A stretch of 64,000 nucleotides of DNA from Actinopolymorpha rutila (GCF_013407855.1 NZ_JACBZH010000001.1:2666001-2730000), one strand, 5' to 3'. Shown: positions 1 to 8,829, numbered from the stretch's first letter. A program made the numbers and translations. The notes: generated by a model not told the origin, from the letters alone.

Positions 1-941
1 AGTACGGCTATGAGTTCCTCGGGTTCCGGGACGGCTGGAAGGGCCCACTGGAAAACGTCACCTGCGAACTCGGCATCCCGCAGGTTCGGGGCATCCTCCC
101 GCGCGGCGGCACCATCCTCGGATCGTCGCGGACCAACCCGTTCAAGGTGGACGGCGGCGTCGAGCGGATCAAGGAAAACCTGGCGAGCAACGGCGTCGAC
201 GCCCTCGTCGCGATCGGCGGTGAGGACACCCTCGGTGTGGCGACGAAGCTGTCCGAGCTCGGCGTCAACGTCGTCGGCGTGCCGAAGACCATCGACAACG
301 ACCTCGGCGCCACCGACTTCACGTTCGGTTTCGACACCGCGGTCAACATCGCGACCGAGGCGATCGACCGGCTGCACACCACGGCCGAGTCGCACCACCG
401 GATCGTCGTGGTGGAGGTCATGGGCCGGCACGCGGGCTGGATCGCGCTGCACTCCGGCCTCGCCGGCGGTGCCAACGTCATCCTCATCCCCGAGGTGCCG
501 TTCGACCTGGAGAAGATCGTCGAGCACGTCGAGAGCCGCTTCCGCACCAACTTCTCGCCGATCATCGTGGTCGCCGAGGGTGCCACGCCGAAGGAGGGCA
601 CCCACGCCCTCCACAACGAGGAGCTGGACGCGTTCGGGCACGTCCGCCTCGGCGGTGTGGGTGACATGATCGCCGCGGAGCTGGAGAAGCGCACCGGCAA
701 GGAGGCCCGCGCGGTCGTCCTCGGCCACACCCAGCGCGGCGGCACGCCCACCGCGTTCGACCGCTGGCTGGCCACGCGGTTCGGCCTGCACGCGATCGCC
801 GCGGTGCACGACGGCGACTTCGGCAAGATGGTCGCGCTGCGCGGCACCGACATCGTCCGGGCGCCGCTGGCCGACGCCACCCGCGAGCTGAAGGTCGTCA
901 CCCCCGAGCTGTACGCCGAGGCCGGCGTCCTGTTCGGCTGA
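1..941 (+). CDS. pfkA: 6-phosphofructokinase, C-terminal part, probably PPi-dependent
   Basis: The gene enters from the left edge; the reading frame begins at base 3 and about 312 residues are visible, so only some 30 N-terminal residues are missing. The family phosphorylates fructose 6-phosphate at C1 in glycolysis. Seen: the donor loop GGEDT (216-230), the catalytic loop PKTIDND (Lys codon 285-287) and the substrate motif MGRHAGW. In ATP-using enzymes the corresponding positions are usually Gly (GGDGS) and Gly (GTIDND); Asp plus Lys at these two places is the signature of pyrophosphate-dependent actinobacterial enzymes such as that of Amycolatopsis methanolica. Donor specificity is therefore inferred as PPi, with a reversible reaction. 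The next gene, a DAHP synthase, lies 71 bp downstream and draws on the same glycolytic pool. Confidence 0.93.
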   Translation, partial: YGYEFLGFRDGWKGPLENVTCELGIPQVRGILPRGGTILGSSRTNPFKVDGGVERIKENLASNGVDALVAIGGEDTLGVATKLSELGVNVVGVPKTIDNDLGATDFTFGFDTAVNIATEAIDRLHTTAESHHRIVVVEVMGRHAGWIALHSGLAGGANVILIPEVPFDLEKIVEHVESRFRTNFSPIIVVAEGATPKEGTHALHNEELDAFGHVRLGGVGDMIAAELEKRTGKEARAVVLGHTQRGGTPTAFDRWLATRFGLHAIAAVHDGDFGKMVALRGTDIVRAPLADATRELKVVTPELYAEAGVLFG

Positions 942-1000
942 GGCTCGCCCTCTCGAGATCGTCCTCCGGGGTCGGCGCGTCCGCGCGCCGGCCCCGGTCA

Positions 1001-1006
1001 TACTCT
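1001..1006 (+). promoter_or_regulatory. Leaderless-type -10 element of DAHP synthase
   Basis: TACTCT ends 6 nt before the GTG at 1013. This spacing would place the transcription start on the start codon. There is no Shine-Dalgarno-like sequence ahead of the GTG, which agrees with leaderless translation. Confidence 0.5.
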
Positions 1007-1012
1007 CGTGAC

Positions 1013-2341
1013 GTGAACTCTCTCCAGGCCTGGCGTGCCCTCCCGGCCGCCCAAAAGCCGGAATGGCCCGACGCGGGCGCGGTGCAGGCCGCCGCCGCAC
1101 AGCTGCGGACGTTCCCCCCGCTGGTCTTCGCCGGCGAGTGTGACTCGCTCAAGGCGCGGCTCGCCGACGTCGCGGCGGGGCGGGCGTTCTTCCTGCAGGG
1201 CGGTGACTGCGCGGAGACGTTCAACGGCGTCGGCGCGGACGCGCTGCGCAACAAACTCCGCACGATCCTGCAGATGTCGGTGATCCTCACCTACGCCGGT
1301 AGCATGCCGGTGGTCAAGGTCGGCCGGATCGCCGGTCAGTACGCCAAGCCGCGGTCGAAGCCGACCGAGGTGCGCGACGGTGTCGAACTGCCTGCCTACC
1401 GCGGCGACGCGGTCAACGGCTTCCCCTTCACCCCCGAGGACCGTACGCCCGATCCGGACCGGTTGGTGCGGATGTACCACTCCTCGGCGGCCACGCTCAA
1501 CCTCGCCCGGGCGTTCGTCGTCGGTGGCGAGGCCGACCTCCGCCAGGTGCACGCGTGGAACACCGACTTCGTGCGCGACAGCCCGGTCGGTGAACGCTAC
1601 GACCGGATGGCCCGCGACATCGACCGGGCGATCTCCTTCATGCACGCCTGTGGTGCGGACCCGGCGGAGTTCCATTCCGTCGACTTCTACGCCAGTCACG
1701 AGGCCCTGCTGCTCGACTACGAGGAGGCCCTCACCCGGATCGACTCCCGGACCGGCCTGCCGTACGACACCTCCGGCCACTTCCTGTGGATCGGCGAGCG
1801 GACCCGTCAGCTCGACGGCGCGCACCTGGAGTTCGCGCGGCACGTCCGCAACCCGATCGGGGTGAAGCTCGGCCCCACCACGACCCCGCAGGACGCGCTC
1901 ACCCTGATCGAGCGGCTCGATCCCGACCGCGAGCCGGGTCGGCTCACGTTCATCACCCGGATGGGTGCGGGCCGGATCCGCGACGCGCTGCCGGAGCTGG
2001 TGGAGAAGGTCACCGCGAGCGGGGCCTCCGTCGCCTGGGTGTGCGACCCGATGCACGGCAACACCTTCGAGGCGCCGAACGGCTACAAGACGCGCCGCTT
2101 CGACGACGTGCTGGACGAGGTGGAGGGCTTCTTCGAGGTGCACCGGGCGCTCGGCACCGTGCCGGGCGGGCTGCACGTCGAGCTCACCGGCGACGAGGTG
2201 ACCGAGTGCGTGGGCGGCGGTCACGCCCTGGCCGAGGCCGACCTGGTGCACCGGTACGAGACCGTGTGCGACCCGCGGCTCAACCGCGCGCAGTCGCTGG
2301 AGCTCGCGTTCCTCGTCGCGGAGATGCTGCACCGCGCCTGA
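1013..2341 (+). CDS. aroG: 3-deoxy-7-phosphoheptulonate synthase, class II
   Basis: This 442-residue protein has the usual length of plant-type (class II) DAHP synthases, which condense phosphoenolpyruvate with erythrose 4-phosphate as the first step of the shikimate pathway. Seen: the family N-terminus with Trp-Arg-Ala-Leu-Pro-Ala, the motif LQGGDCAETF with its metal-binding Cys, GQYAKPRS, and CDPMHGNT near residue 345. The GTG start at 1013 fits the family N-terminus and the leaderless-type -10 before it. In Mycobacterium tuberculosis the homologue lies next to a Ser/Thr kinase and the Rv2175c, idsA2 and metF-like genes; the same neighbours occur here further along, though separated by inserted genes. 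A second DAHP synthase of the other class lies 4.5 kb away. Confidence 0.96.
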   Translation: MNSLQAWRALPAAQKPEWPDAGAVQAAAAQLRTFPPLVFAGECDSLKARLADVAAGRAFFLQGGDCAETFNGVGADALRNKLRTILQMSVILTYAGSMPVVKVGRIAGQYAKPRSKPTEVRDGVELPAYRGDAVNGFPFTPEDRTPDPDRLVRMYHSSAATLNLARAFVVGGEADLRQVHAWNTDFVRDSPVGERYDRMARDIDRAISFMHACGADPAEFHSVDFYASHEALLLDYEEALTRIDSRTGLPYDTSGHFLWIGERTRQLDGAHLEFARHVRNPIGVKLGPTTTPQDALTLIERLDPDREPGRLTFITRMGAGRIRDALPELVEKVTASGASVAWVCDPMHGNTFEAPNGYKTRRFDDVLDEVEGFFEVHRALGTVPGGLHVELTGDEVTECVGGGHALAEADLVHRYETVCDPRLNRAQSLELAFLVAEMLHRA

Positions 2342-2380
2342 CGGTCTCGCGTTCGTCGGAACGTACATGGAAACGGCAAC

Positions 2381-2417
2381 CGGGCCGGGCGGTCCCGCAA
2401 GGGGGACGCCCGGCCCG
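2381..2417. terminator. Bidirectional terminator hairpin between convergent genes
   Basis: An 11-bp perfect GC stem (2381-2391 with 2407-2417) continues inward with four more pairs after one bulged G. It lies between the stop codons of two convergent genes, so it can serve both. There is no long U tract, as is common in high-GC actinobacteria. Confidence 0.7.
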
Positions 2418-2450
2418 AGTTCGTTCAGCGAACGTCGCGAACGGTCGTGG

Positions 2451-3707
2451 TCAGCTCCACAGCCGGTCGCGGCGGATCTCTGTGTCCCAGACCTCCGACG
2501 GTTCGAAGAACCCCGGGAAGGCCGGGTCGAGGTGCTCGCGGAACAGTTCCTCGTTGATGTTGTCGAAGCCCAGGCCCGGCTTGTCCGGCACGGTGATGTG
2601 GCCGTCCTCGATCAGCGGGTTGGGCAGCCCGGTCACCAGGTCGTTCCACCACGGCACGTCCACGGCGTGGTGTTCCAGCGCGAGGAAGTTGTGCGTGGCC
2701 GCGGCGATGTGCGCACTCGCCAGGGTCGCGATCGGGGAGGCCGCCATGTGCAGCGCCATCGCCACCCCGTGCTCCTCGGCGAGGTCACCGACCCGCTTGG
2801 TCTCCAGGATGCCGCCCGACGTGGCCGGGTCGGGGTGGACGATCCGGATCGCCTCGGCCTCCAGCAGCGGCCTGAAGTTCTCCGCGAGGTAGATGTCCTC
2901 CCCGGTGCAGGTCGGGGTGGCCAGCGCCGTGGTGAGCTCCCGCCACTGCGCGGTGAACTGCCACGGGACCAGGTCCTCCAACCAGGCAAGCGCGAACGGC
3001 TCCAGCGCCCGGCCGACCCGAAGGCAGGAGTCGACGCCGATGTGGCCGAAGTGGTCGACTGCCAGCGGGATGTCGTACCCCACCGCCTCCCGCACGGTCG
3101 CGACGTGCTCGGCCAGCAGGTCGACACCCTTGTCGGTCACCCGGATGCCGGTGAACGGGTGCATCGTGGTGGTCTGCTCGCGGGCGCCCGGCGGTGCGAT
3201 CAGCGCACCGGGCACGTCCCACAGCAGGTTGATGCCCACGTCCATCTTCAGGAACTGGTAGCCCAGCTTGCGCCGGCCGATCAACCGTTCGGCGAGCACC
3301 TGCGGGTCGGGGGAGTTCGGGGTGTCGGCGTAGCAGAGCACCCGGTCGCGGAACTTCCCACCTGCCAGGGCGTACGCCGGAACGCCGTACGCCTTGCCGG
3401 CAAGGTCCATCAGCGCCATCTCCACGCCGCAGACCCCGCCACCCTGCCGGCCGTGGTGGCCGAACTGCTTGATGGCGCGGAACAACCTGTCGACGTTGCA
3501 GGGGTTCTCGCCGATCAGCCGGGCCTTCAGCAGCAGGGCGAAACTGCGGCTGGCACCGTCGCGTACCTCGCCGTACCCGCTGATGCCCTGGTTGGTGTCG
3601 ATCCGGACGATGGTGGACCGGAACGGCACCCCGACAAGGGACGCGACCCGCAGGTCGGTGATCCTCAGGTCGCTGGGCCGGGAGTGGGTGTTCACCCGGT
3701 CCAGCAT
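2451..3707 (-). CDS. Mandelate racemase/enolase superfamily dehydratase-like protein
   Basis: The ATG at 3707 gives 418 residues and follows AGGAG that overlaps the end of the upstream gene; an upstream start inside that gene is less likely. Enolase-superfamily enzymes abstract the proton next to a carboxylate, and most of this subgroup dehydrate sugar acids to 2-keto-3-deoxy acids. Seen: three acidic metal-ligand positions (Asp in LAVDHFGH, Glu in AWLEDL, Glu in TGEDIY), and a mandelate-racemase-type dyad with Asp in HPDPATSGG and His in ALHMAASP. The usual KxK is replaced by a KMD context (FLKMDVG). It is the last gene of a leftward pair with the RraA-like gene, 11 nt apart. The substrate is not identifiable from sequence; galactonate-, rhamnonate- or fuconate-type acids are candidates. 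Confidence 0.85.
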   Translation of the reverse strand: MLDRVNTHSRPSDLRITDLRVASLVGVPFRSTIVRIDTNQGISGYGEVRDGASRSFALLLKARLIGENPCNVDRLFRAIKQFGHHGRQGGGVCGVEMALMDLAGKAYGVPAYALAGGKFRDRVLCYADTPNSPDPQVLAERLIGRRKLGYQFLKMDVGINLLWDVPGALIAPPGAREQTTTMHPFTGIRVTDKGVDLLAEHVATVREAVGYDIPLAVDHFGHIGVDSCLRVGRALEPFALAWLEDLVPWQFTAQWRELTTALATPTCTGEDIYLAENFRPLLEAEAIRIVHPDPATSGGILETKRVGDLAEEHGVAMALHMAASPIATLASAHIAAATHNFLALEHHAVDVPWWNDLVTGLPNPLIEDGHITVPDKPGLGFDNINEELFREHLDPAFPGFFEPSEVWDTEIRRDRLWS

Positions 3708-3718
3708 CCGATCGCTGG

Positions 3719-4576
3719 TCAGCTCCTGTTCGCGGCCTGTTCCGCCTGTTCCGCCTGCTCCTGCTCCTTGCGCCATCGCTGGAAGTCCTCCTCGATGTGG
3801 CTTTCCCACGTGCCGACGTCGATCTCGGCGCTGTTGTAGACCTGCTCTGCCAACCGGAGCTTGCCGAAGACGTCGCGGGTACGGATGTCCGCACTGGACT
3901 CGGCGACCATCGCCGCCAGGTGCGGTGGGATGAAGATGAGTCCGCTCGGCGTTCCGAGCACCACGTCGCCGGGGAGCACGGTCGCGTCGCCGATCTTGAC
4001 CGGGATGTTGATGCCGGCCAGTGTCACGTCCCGGATCGCGGTCGGGTCGACGTCGCGAAAGAAGAAGTTGACACCGCCGTCGAGCTTGCTGATTCCCTGG
4101 TAGTCGCGGATTCCGCCGTGGATCACCGCGCCGACACCGGTGCGTGCCGCGACGGCGGTGCTGAGGTTGTCACCGACGACCGTGCCGTCGCGGACCTTGC
4201 CGAAGATGTCGGTGACCATCACGTCGCCGGACACCAGGGTGGAGATGATCCAGGAGTTCTGCTTGTCGGGGGTGAGGTGACCCTCGCGGGCACCGGCGGC
4301 GACGACGGCACTGTCGAAGTCCGGGCGGTGCGGCAGGAACGCCGAGGTGACTGCCCGGCCGACGAGGATGGTGTCGGGGTGCGTCTGGCGCCAGCCACCG
4401 GCGAACTGGCGTTCGTAGCCCTGCCGGCGGAGGACACCCCATGCCTCCTCGGTGGTGGCCAGCCGGAGCTCGTTCAGCACCTCGTTGGGGACCTTCGGCC
4501 GCCCGTCCGGAAAACGCTCGCCCTGCCAGGAGGACGTCAGTTCGATCAGGTCCTCGGGAGTGGGTTGGATTCGCAT
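3719..4576 (-). CDS. RraA family / HMG-aldolase-like protein
   Basis: This 285-residue protein belongs to the RraA family, once called demethylmenaquinone methyltransferase. Members are either RNase E inhibitors or class II pyruvate aldolases (4-hydroxy-4-methyl-2-oxoglutarate aldolase type). It keeps GGIRDYQGI, which includes the Arg-Asp pair that the aldolases use, and the downstream VLPGDVVLGTPSGLIFIP strand. It is longer than the typical 160-230 residues, with an N-terminal extension and an acidic, Gln/Glu-rich tail. GGAGG lies a suitable distance before the ATG. Next to an enolase-superfamily dehydratase, an aldolase role that cleaves a keto-deoxy sugar acid is more likely than RNase E control. 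That is inference from context. Confidence 0.82.
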   Translation of the reverse strand: MRIQPTPEDLIELTSSWQGERFPDGRPKVPNEVLNELRLATTEEAWGVLRRQGYERQFAGGWRQTHPDTILVGRAVTSAFLPHRPDFDSAVVAAGAREGHLTPDKQNSWIISTLVSGDVMVTDIFGKVRDGTVVGDNLSTAVAARTGVGAVIHGGIRDYQGISKLDGGVNFFFRDVDPTAIRDVTLAGINIPVKIGDATVLPGDVVLGTPSGLIFIPPHLAAMVAESSADIRTRDVFGKLRLAEQVYNSAEIDVGTWESHIEEDFQRWRKEQEQAEQAEQAANRS

Positions 4577-4718
4577 GAGTGAAGGGAACCTCCGCCGTCG
4601 GTGGATCTTCGGCGATCGTAGGAGGGGTGCCGGTCGCGAGACAACGCGTACGTCCTGTGCCGGTTACCTGTGCCCGGATGTGGTTGCGGTCGTGGCGACC
4701 GGATAGTCAGGACGGTAA

Positions 4719-5609
4719 CTAGGTGAGCGCGGCGAGGTACGGACTCATGTCCATGCCGGGATAGCGGGCGCCGACGTTGGCGACGGTGGACTTGTTCCAG
4801 TACGCGTCGCCCACCCGGGGGAAGCCGACGAACTCGCGCTGGCGCGGGGTGGCGTGCTCCAGGAAGTGGTTCATCTCCGGGCTGCCGCCGTCGTGCTGGA
4901 ACGTCACCTGGCCGCACCACTGGGTGTCCACCCGCTTGAAGCCGATGTTCTGGGCGTACCGCAGGCCTTCGGAGGCGGTGAGCGCGGAACCGCGGTGGAA
5001 GGTGTTCATCGAGTAGATCAGCACCGATCCGGCCGGAACGACTACCGGCACCTCGTGTGCGTACAGCTCCTGCGACCCCTCGCGGGTGTGGAAGCGCGGC
5101 TCGCGGGGCAGGTCGCGGGTGAACTTCTGCGAGACCACGTAGGTGGGACTGAGGTCCACGGTCACGTCGGTGTAGTAGATGATCGCCGGCAGGTCGACGA
5201 TCTCCTCGTCCGGCGGCGGGCACACCAGCGTGTTGTTGCCGTAGTCAAGGTGGAGTTGCTGTTCGAAGTCTCGCGTACGCGCGTACTTACCGCCCAGCTG
5301 GCCGTGGCTGAGCATCAGCCGGTCGGTGCCGATGACCCTTTCGGCGAACGCGATCAGCTCCGGATGCAGCGTCGTCTCGTTCAGCGCGTCACCGACGAAG
5401 GGGAACGTGGCGTGCGTACGCAGCCGTCCGCTCCGCGCGGCGACGGACTCCTCGTACCACCGCGGGTGCCGGGCGTACTCCTCCCACGGCGGCATGTACT
5501 CGTGGATGTTCTCGACGGTTGCCCGCACCTGCTCGTCGTCGAGCAGGGGGACGATGACGTACCCGTGCTCCCGCCAGTGCTGGTAGTCCGCTTCGCGAAT
5601 GGTGCCCAT
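4719..5609 (-). CDS. Phytanoyl-CoA dioxygenase (PhyH) family protein
   Basis: This 296-residue protein starts at ATG 5609; an in-frame start 12 codons upstream is possible. PhyH proteins are Fe(II)/2-oxoglutarate oxygenases with a cupin-like fold. Seen: the His-x-Asp iron ligands in LHLDYGN, the distal His in TFHRGSALT followed by the region that binds 2-oxoglutarate, and a segment with two adjacent Tyr (IIYYTDVTV) typical of the family. It reads in the same direction as the RraA-like and dehydratase genes, with a 142-bp gap that may carry a separate promoter. It may act in the same small-molecule catabolic route, but no substrate can be named. Confidence 0.85.
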   Translation of the reverse strand: MGTIREADYQHWREHGYVIVPLLDDEQVRATVENIHEYMPPWEEYARHPRWYEESVAARSGRLRTHATFPFVGDALNETTLHPELIAFAERVIGTDRLMLSHGQLGGKYARTRDFEQQLHLDYGNNTLVCPPPDEEIVDLPAIIYYTDVTVDLSPTYVVSQKFTRDLPREPRFHTREGSQELYAHEVPVVVPAGSVLIYSMNTFHRGSALTASEGLRYAQNIGFKRVDTQWCGQVTFQHDGGSPEMNHFLEHATPRQREFVGFPRVGDAYWNKSTVANVGARYPGMDMSPYLAALT

Positions 5610-5742
5610 GTACCTGAGGTTCCCTTCGGTGTGCGATTCGTCCACCTTAGGTTTGCGACCGCCGGCCCCGGCCGACCGTGTCTGCTATCGGTCTGCGATC
5701 GGGCTGCGATCGGCCGGAGCCGGAGGACCCGGAGGGGTCGGC

Positions 5743-5748
5743 TACCGT
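5743..5748 (+). promoter_or_regulatory. Leaderless-type -10 element of threonine aldolase
   Basis: TACCGT ends 7 nt before GTG 5756, the spacing seen at other leaderless-type genes of this window. An alternative is GTG 5747, which would use GGAGG at 5731-5735 with a spacer of 11 nt. Confidence 0.4.
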
Positions 5749-5755
5749 GCTGGTC

Positions 5756-6823
5756 GTGGCTGAGGTGGAGAACACAGATCGCGACCGTCCGGTGGACCTG
5801 CGCAGTGACACCGTGACCACGCCGACGCCGGGAATGCGTGCGGCGATGGCCCGGGCCGACGTCGGGGACGACGTGTACGCCGAGGACCCCACCTGCCGGG
5901 CCCTGGAGGAACGCGTCGCCGACCTGCTCGGCACCGAGGCGGCGCTGTTCACCGTCACCGGATCGCTGGCCAACCTGCTCGGCGTACGTGCCCTGGTGAA
6001 GCCGGGCGCCGAGGTGCTGTGCGAGGCCCGGGCGCACATCGCCCGTGCCGAGCTGGGCGCCCACGCCGCCGTGTTCGGCGTGACCAGCCGCACCTGGTCC
6101 CACCCGCGCGGCCTGGTCGACCTGGCGGCGGTGCGGGAGCTGCTGGCGCCGGACGCCGGGCCTTACTTCGTGTCCACGGCGGCGGTGTCGGTGGAGAACA
6201 CCCACAACTTCGGCGGCGGCTCGGTCCAGCCGCTGGACTCCCTGCGCGCGCTGCGCGAACTCACCGCGGCGAGTGGTGTCGGCGTGCACCTGGACGGCGC
6301 CCGGCTGTGGCACGCCTGCGCCGCGACCGGGGTGGCCCCGGGCACCTACGCCGCCTGCGCCGACCTGGTGTCGGTGGCCCTGTCGAAGGGGCTGGGCGCG
6401 CCGGTGGGTTCGCTGCTGGCCGGACCGGCGGCAGCGATCGCCGACGCCCGGGTCTGGCGCAAGCGACTCGGTGCCGGGTGGCGGCAGGCGGGGGTGCTCG
6501 CCGCCGCCGGGATGTACGCCCTGGACCACCACCTCGACCGGGTGGCGCAGGACCACGCGAACGCCCGCGCCCTGGCCGACCGGCTGGCCGAGGTCGCGCC
6601 CGGCATCGTCGAGCCGACCGGCGTACAGACCAACATCGTGGTGCTCGACCTGGCCGCCGCCGGGATCCGCACCGGCGCGACCGAGGTCGCCGAGCGGGCC
6701 CGGGCGGCCGGCGTCCTGGTGTCCGTCCTCGGGCCGACCGCGTTGCGGCTGGTCACCCACCTGGACGTGGACGAGGCCGGCTGCCGGCACGCCGGCGACG
6801 TGCTGGCCACCGCCCTGAAGTAA
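5756..6823 (+). CDS. ltaE: Low-specificity L-threonine aldolase family protein
   Basis: About 355 residues, a fold-type I PLP enzyme that splits L-threonine or allo-threonine to glycine and acetaldehyde. Seen: the N-terminal [20 protein letters not shown], the acetaldehyde-pocket region ENTHNFGGG, the PLP-pyridine Asp in [10 protein letters not shown], and the Schiff-base Lys in [13 protein letters not shown]. The start was placed at GTG 5756 because a -10 element sits directly before it and because it gives the family N-terminus; GTG 5747 is possible. The gene ends 7 bp before the stop of the convergent type I DAHP synthase, so their transcripts probably overlap. Enzymes of this family also act on other beta-hydroxy amino acids. 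Confidence 0.92.
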   Translation: MAEVENTDRDRPVDLRSDTVTTPTPGMRAAMARADVGDDVYAEDPTCRALEERVADLLGTEAALFTVTGSLANLLGVRALVKPGAEVLCEARAHIARAELGAHAAVFGVTSRTWSHPRGLVDLAAVRELLAPDAGPYFVSTAAVSVENTHNFGGGSVQPLDSLRALRELTAASGVGVHLDGARLWHACAATGVAPGTYAACADLVSVALSKGLGAPVGSLLAGPAAAIADARVWRKRLGAGWRQAGVLAAAGMYALDHHLDRVAQDHANARALADRLAEVAPGIVEPTGVQTNIVVLDLAAAGIRTGATEVAERARAAGVLVSVLGPTALRLVTHLDVDEAGCRHAGDVLATALK

Positions 6824-6830
6824 GGGGCCC

Positions 6831-7910
6831 TCAGGACGAGGGCGAGCCCAGGCGTACGGAGCCGGCACCCTCGCCACGTGGCAGGGCCGGCCTGCGGCCG
6901 AGCATCGGCGGCAGTTGGCGTACGGCACTGGCGAGCTCGCGCAGCTCGGCGCCGGCCAGCGCCTGCGCGCCGTCCACCAGGGCGTTCTCCGGGTCGGGGT
7001 GCACGTCGATCAGCAGGCCGTCCGCCCCGGCGGCGATCGCGGCCCGGGCCAGCGGCACGATCAGGTCCCTGCGGCCGGCGGCATGGGTCGGGTCGACCAC
7101 GACCGGGAGGTGGGACAGCCGCTGGACGAGGGGGATCGCCGCCAGGTCGAGGGTGGCGCTGGTCGCGGTCTCGAACGTCCGGATGCCGCGTTCGCAGAGC
7201 ACGATCTCGCAGTTGCCGCGCTGGGCGACGTACTCCGCTGCCATCAGCCACTCGTCGACACTGGCCTGCAGCCCCCGCTTCAGCAGGATCGGCTTGTTCT
7301 GGCGGCCCACGCTGTCCAGCAGCGCGTAGTTCTGCATGTTGGTGGCGCCGATCTGGAGCATGTCGGCGTACGACGCCACCAGGTCGACGTCGGCGGGGTC
7401 GATCACCTCGGTGACGACGTACAGCCCGGTGGCTTCGCGGACGTCGGCGAGGATCCGCAGGGCGTCCTTGCCCAGGCCCTGGAAAACTCCGGGAAACGTG
7501 CGCGGCTTGTACGCCCCGCCGCGCAGCAGGGTGGCCCCGGCTCCGGCCGCCAGCCGGGCCGCACCGAGGGTCTGCGCGGCACTCTCCACCGCGCACGGGC
7601 CGGCGATCAGGGTGAACGTGCCCGGGCCGACCGGCACTTCGCGGCCGCCGGAGCCGACCCAGACGACGGAGCGGTCGGTGCGGGCCTGGCGGTTGACGAG
7701 TTTGTACGGTTCGCTGACCCGGAGCACCGTGGTCACGCTCGGCATCCCCGCGAGAGTGAGCTCGGCCATCCGGGAACCATCGCCGATGACCCCGACGATG
7801 GTGCGGTCCAGGCCACGGCTCACGAACGCCTTCGCACCCGCCGACTCGATCCGGGCCACCACCGCGGCGAGGTGCTCCGGCGGTGCGCCAGGACTCATCA
7901 CCACGACCAT
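6831..7910 (-). CDS. aroF: 3-deoxy-7-phosphoheptulonate synthase, type I-beta
   Basis: This 359-residue protein starts at ATG 7910 behind GGAGGT with a 9-nt spacer. It has an N-terminal ferredoxin-like regulatory domain (about residues 1-75), as in the Thermotoga enzyme, then the TIM barrel: LIAGPCAVES, RGGAYKPRTFPG, LLKRGLQA, CERGIRTFE, VVDPTHAAGRR and LLIDVHPDPENAL. The reaction is the same as that of the class II enzyme at 1013, but the sequence is of the other class. Having both in one neighbourhood suggests different feedback control, or that one serves a specialised aromatic pathway. That division of labour is inference. Confidence 0.94.
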   Translation of the reverse strand: MVVVMSPGAPPEHLAAVVARIESAGAKAFVSRGLDRTIVGVIGDGSRMAELTLAGMPSVTTVLRVSEPYKLVNRQARTDRSVVWVGSGGREVPVGPGTFTLIAGPCAVESAAQTLGAARLAAGAGATLLRGGAYKPRTFPGVFQGLGKDALRILADVREATGLYVVTEVIDPADVDLVASYADMLQIGATNMQNYALLDSVGRQNKPILLKRGLQASVDEWLMAAEYVAQRGNCEIVLCERGIRTFETATSATLDLAAIPLVQRLSHLPVVVDPTHAAGRRDLIVPLARAAIAAGADGLLIDVHPDPENALVDGAQALAGAELRELASAVRQLPPMLGRRPALPRGEGAGSVRLGSPSS

Positions 7911-8054
7911 GTGAGGCGCACCTCCGTCCCCGCACCGGCCATACTCCGGCCGGCGAGAGGGTGAGCGTAACCGGCGGACTCGGCTCCGTTTACCGAAACG
8001 TCCGGCATGTGGACGCGGCCGAGGTCTCAATCAGGTTGCGGTTGAGACCGTGGG

Positions 8055-8708
8055 CTAGTTGGGGCCCGTGGCGGCGCTTTCCTGGTAGGCGTACCGCTCT
8101 CCCGACCAGGGGTCGGCGGAGTTGTGGTAGCCGCGCTCCTCCCAGAAGCCGCGCCGCTCCTCGGTGAGGTACTCGATCGCGCGGAGCCACTTCGGGCCCT
8201 TCCAGGCGTACAGGTGCGGGAGCACCAAACGGAGCGGCCCGCCGTGCTCGGGGGAGAGGTCCTCGCCGCCCACGCCGGTCGCCAGCAGGGTGCCCTCGGC
8301 CTGCAGGTCGGCGAGCCGAAGGTTGGCGGAGTAGCCGTACTGCGCCCAGGCCATGACGTGGCGTACGTCCTCCCGTGGCGGTGCGAGCTCAAGCAGCGCC
8401 TGGGTGGGGATGCCCGTCCAGGTCAGGTCGAGCAGGCTGAAACCGTTCACGCAGTGCAGGTCGGCCAGCACGTTCACCCGGGGGAGGGTGGCCAGGGTCG
8501 CGAAGTTCAGGATGTGCTCGGTGCCGCTGGCGGTGGCCCCGATGACCCGGAAGTCCCAGCCCTGCGGATCGGTCGAGCGGGGAACCCGGCCGTAGTGCAT
8601 GACCTTCCACGTGGACACACAACTCTGCCCTGGCGGTACACCCCGGCGGGCGTCGATTCGCGCCAGGCGCTCCGGGGTTACGTCCGCTCCGAAGTGCCGA
8701 CCCTGCAC
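8055..8708 (-). CDS. Molybdopterin-dependent oxidoreductase (sulfite oxidase-like)
   Basis: The protein belongs to the sulfite oxidase/MsrP-like molybdenum enzymes that are small and lack a fused haem domain. Seen: the family start VPPGQ, the molybdenum-ligand Cys in ADLHCVNGFS, and the C-terminal LRLVLPHLYAWKGPKW and RGFWEERGYHNSADPW segments. GTG 8708 is the best start inside the conserved part (217 residues); the frame stays open to 8843, but that extension runs over short direct repeats and does not look conserved. No Tat signal is visible, so it is probably cytoplasmic. The substrate is unknown; no molybdenum-cofactor genes are nearby. Confidence 0.82.
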   Translation of the reverse strand: MQGRHFGADVTPERLARIDARRGVPPGQSCVSTWKVMHYGRVPRSTDPQGWDFRVIGATASGTEHILNFATLATLPRVNVLADLHCVNGFSLLDLTWTGIPTQALLELAPPREDVRHVMAWAQYGYSANLRLADLQAEGTLLATGVGGEDLSPEHGGPLRLVLPHLYAWKGPKWLRAIEYLTEERRGFWEERGYHNSADPWSGERYAYQESAATGPN

Positions 8709-8795
8709 GCAAACATGGTCGCAGATCACCGCCGCCGGCGTGCGCCGAGGTCGGAACCAGCCCGGAAACGGTCGGTCTCGGGCCACGCACCGTGC

Positions 8796-8829
8796 GGCGA
8801 ACGGTGGCGAACAGCGGCGAACGGCGAAC
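8796..8829. repeat. Short direct repeats GGCGAAC
   Basis: GGCGAAC occurs at 8796, 8806, 8816 and 8823. The first three copies are exactly 10 bp apart. They lie upstream of the molybdopterin oxidoreductase. The role is unknown. Confidence 0.6.

Noticed and set aside
998..2368. Long open frame on the minus strand opposite the class II DAHP synthase
   Set aside because: It is a GC-skew shadow of a well-supported gene; the translation shows no family features.
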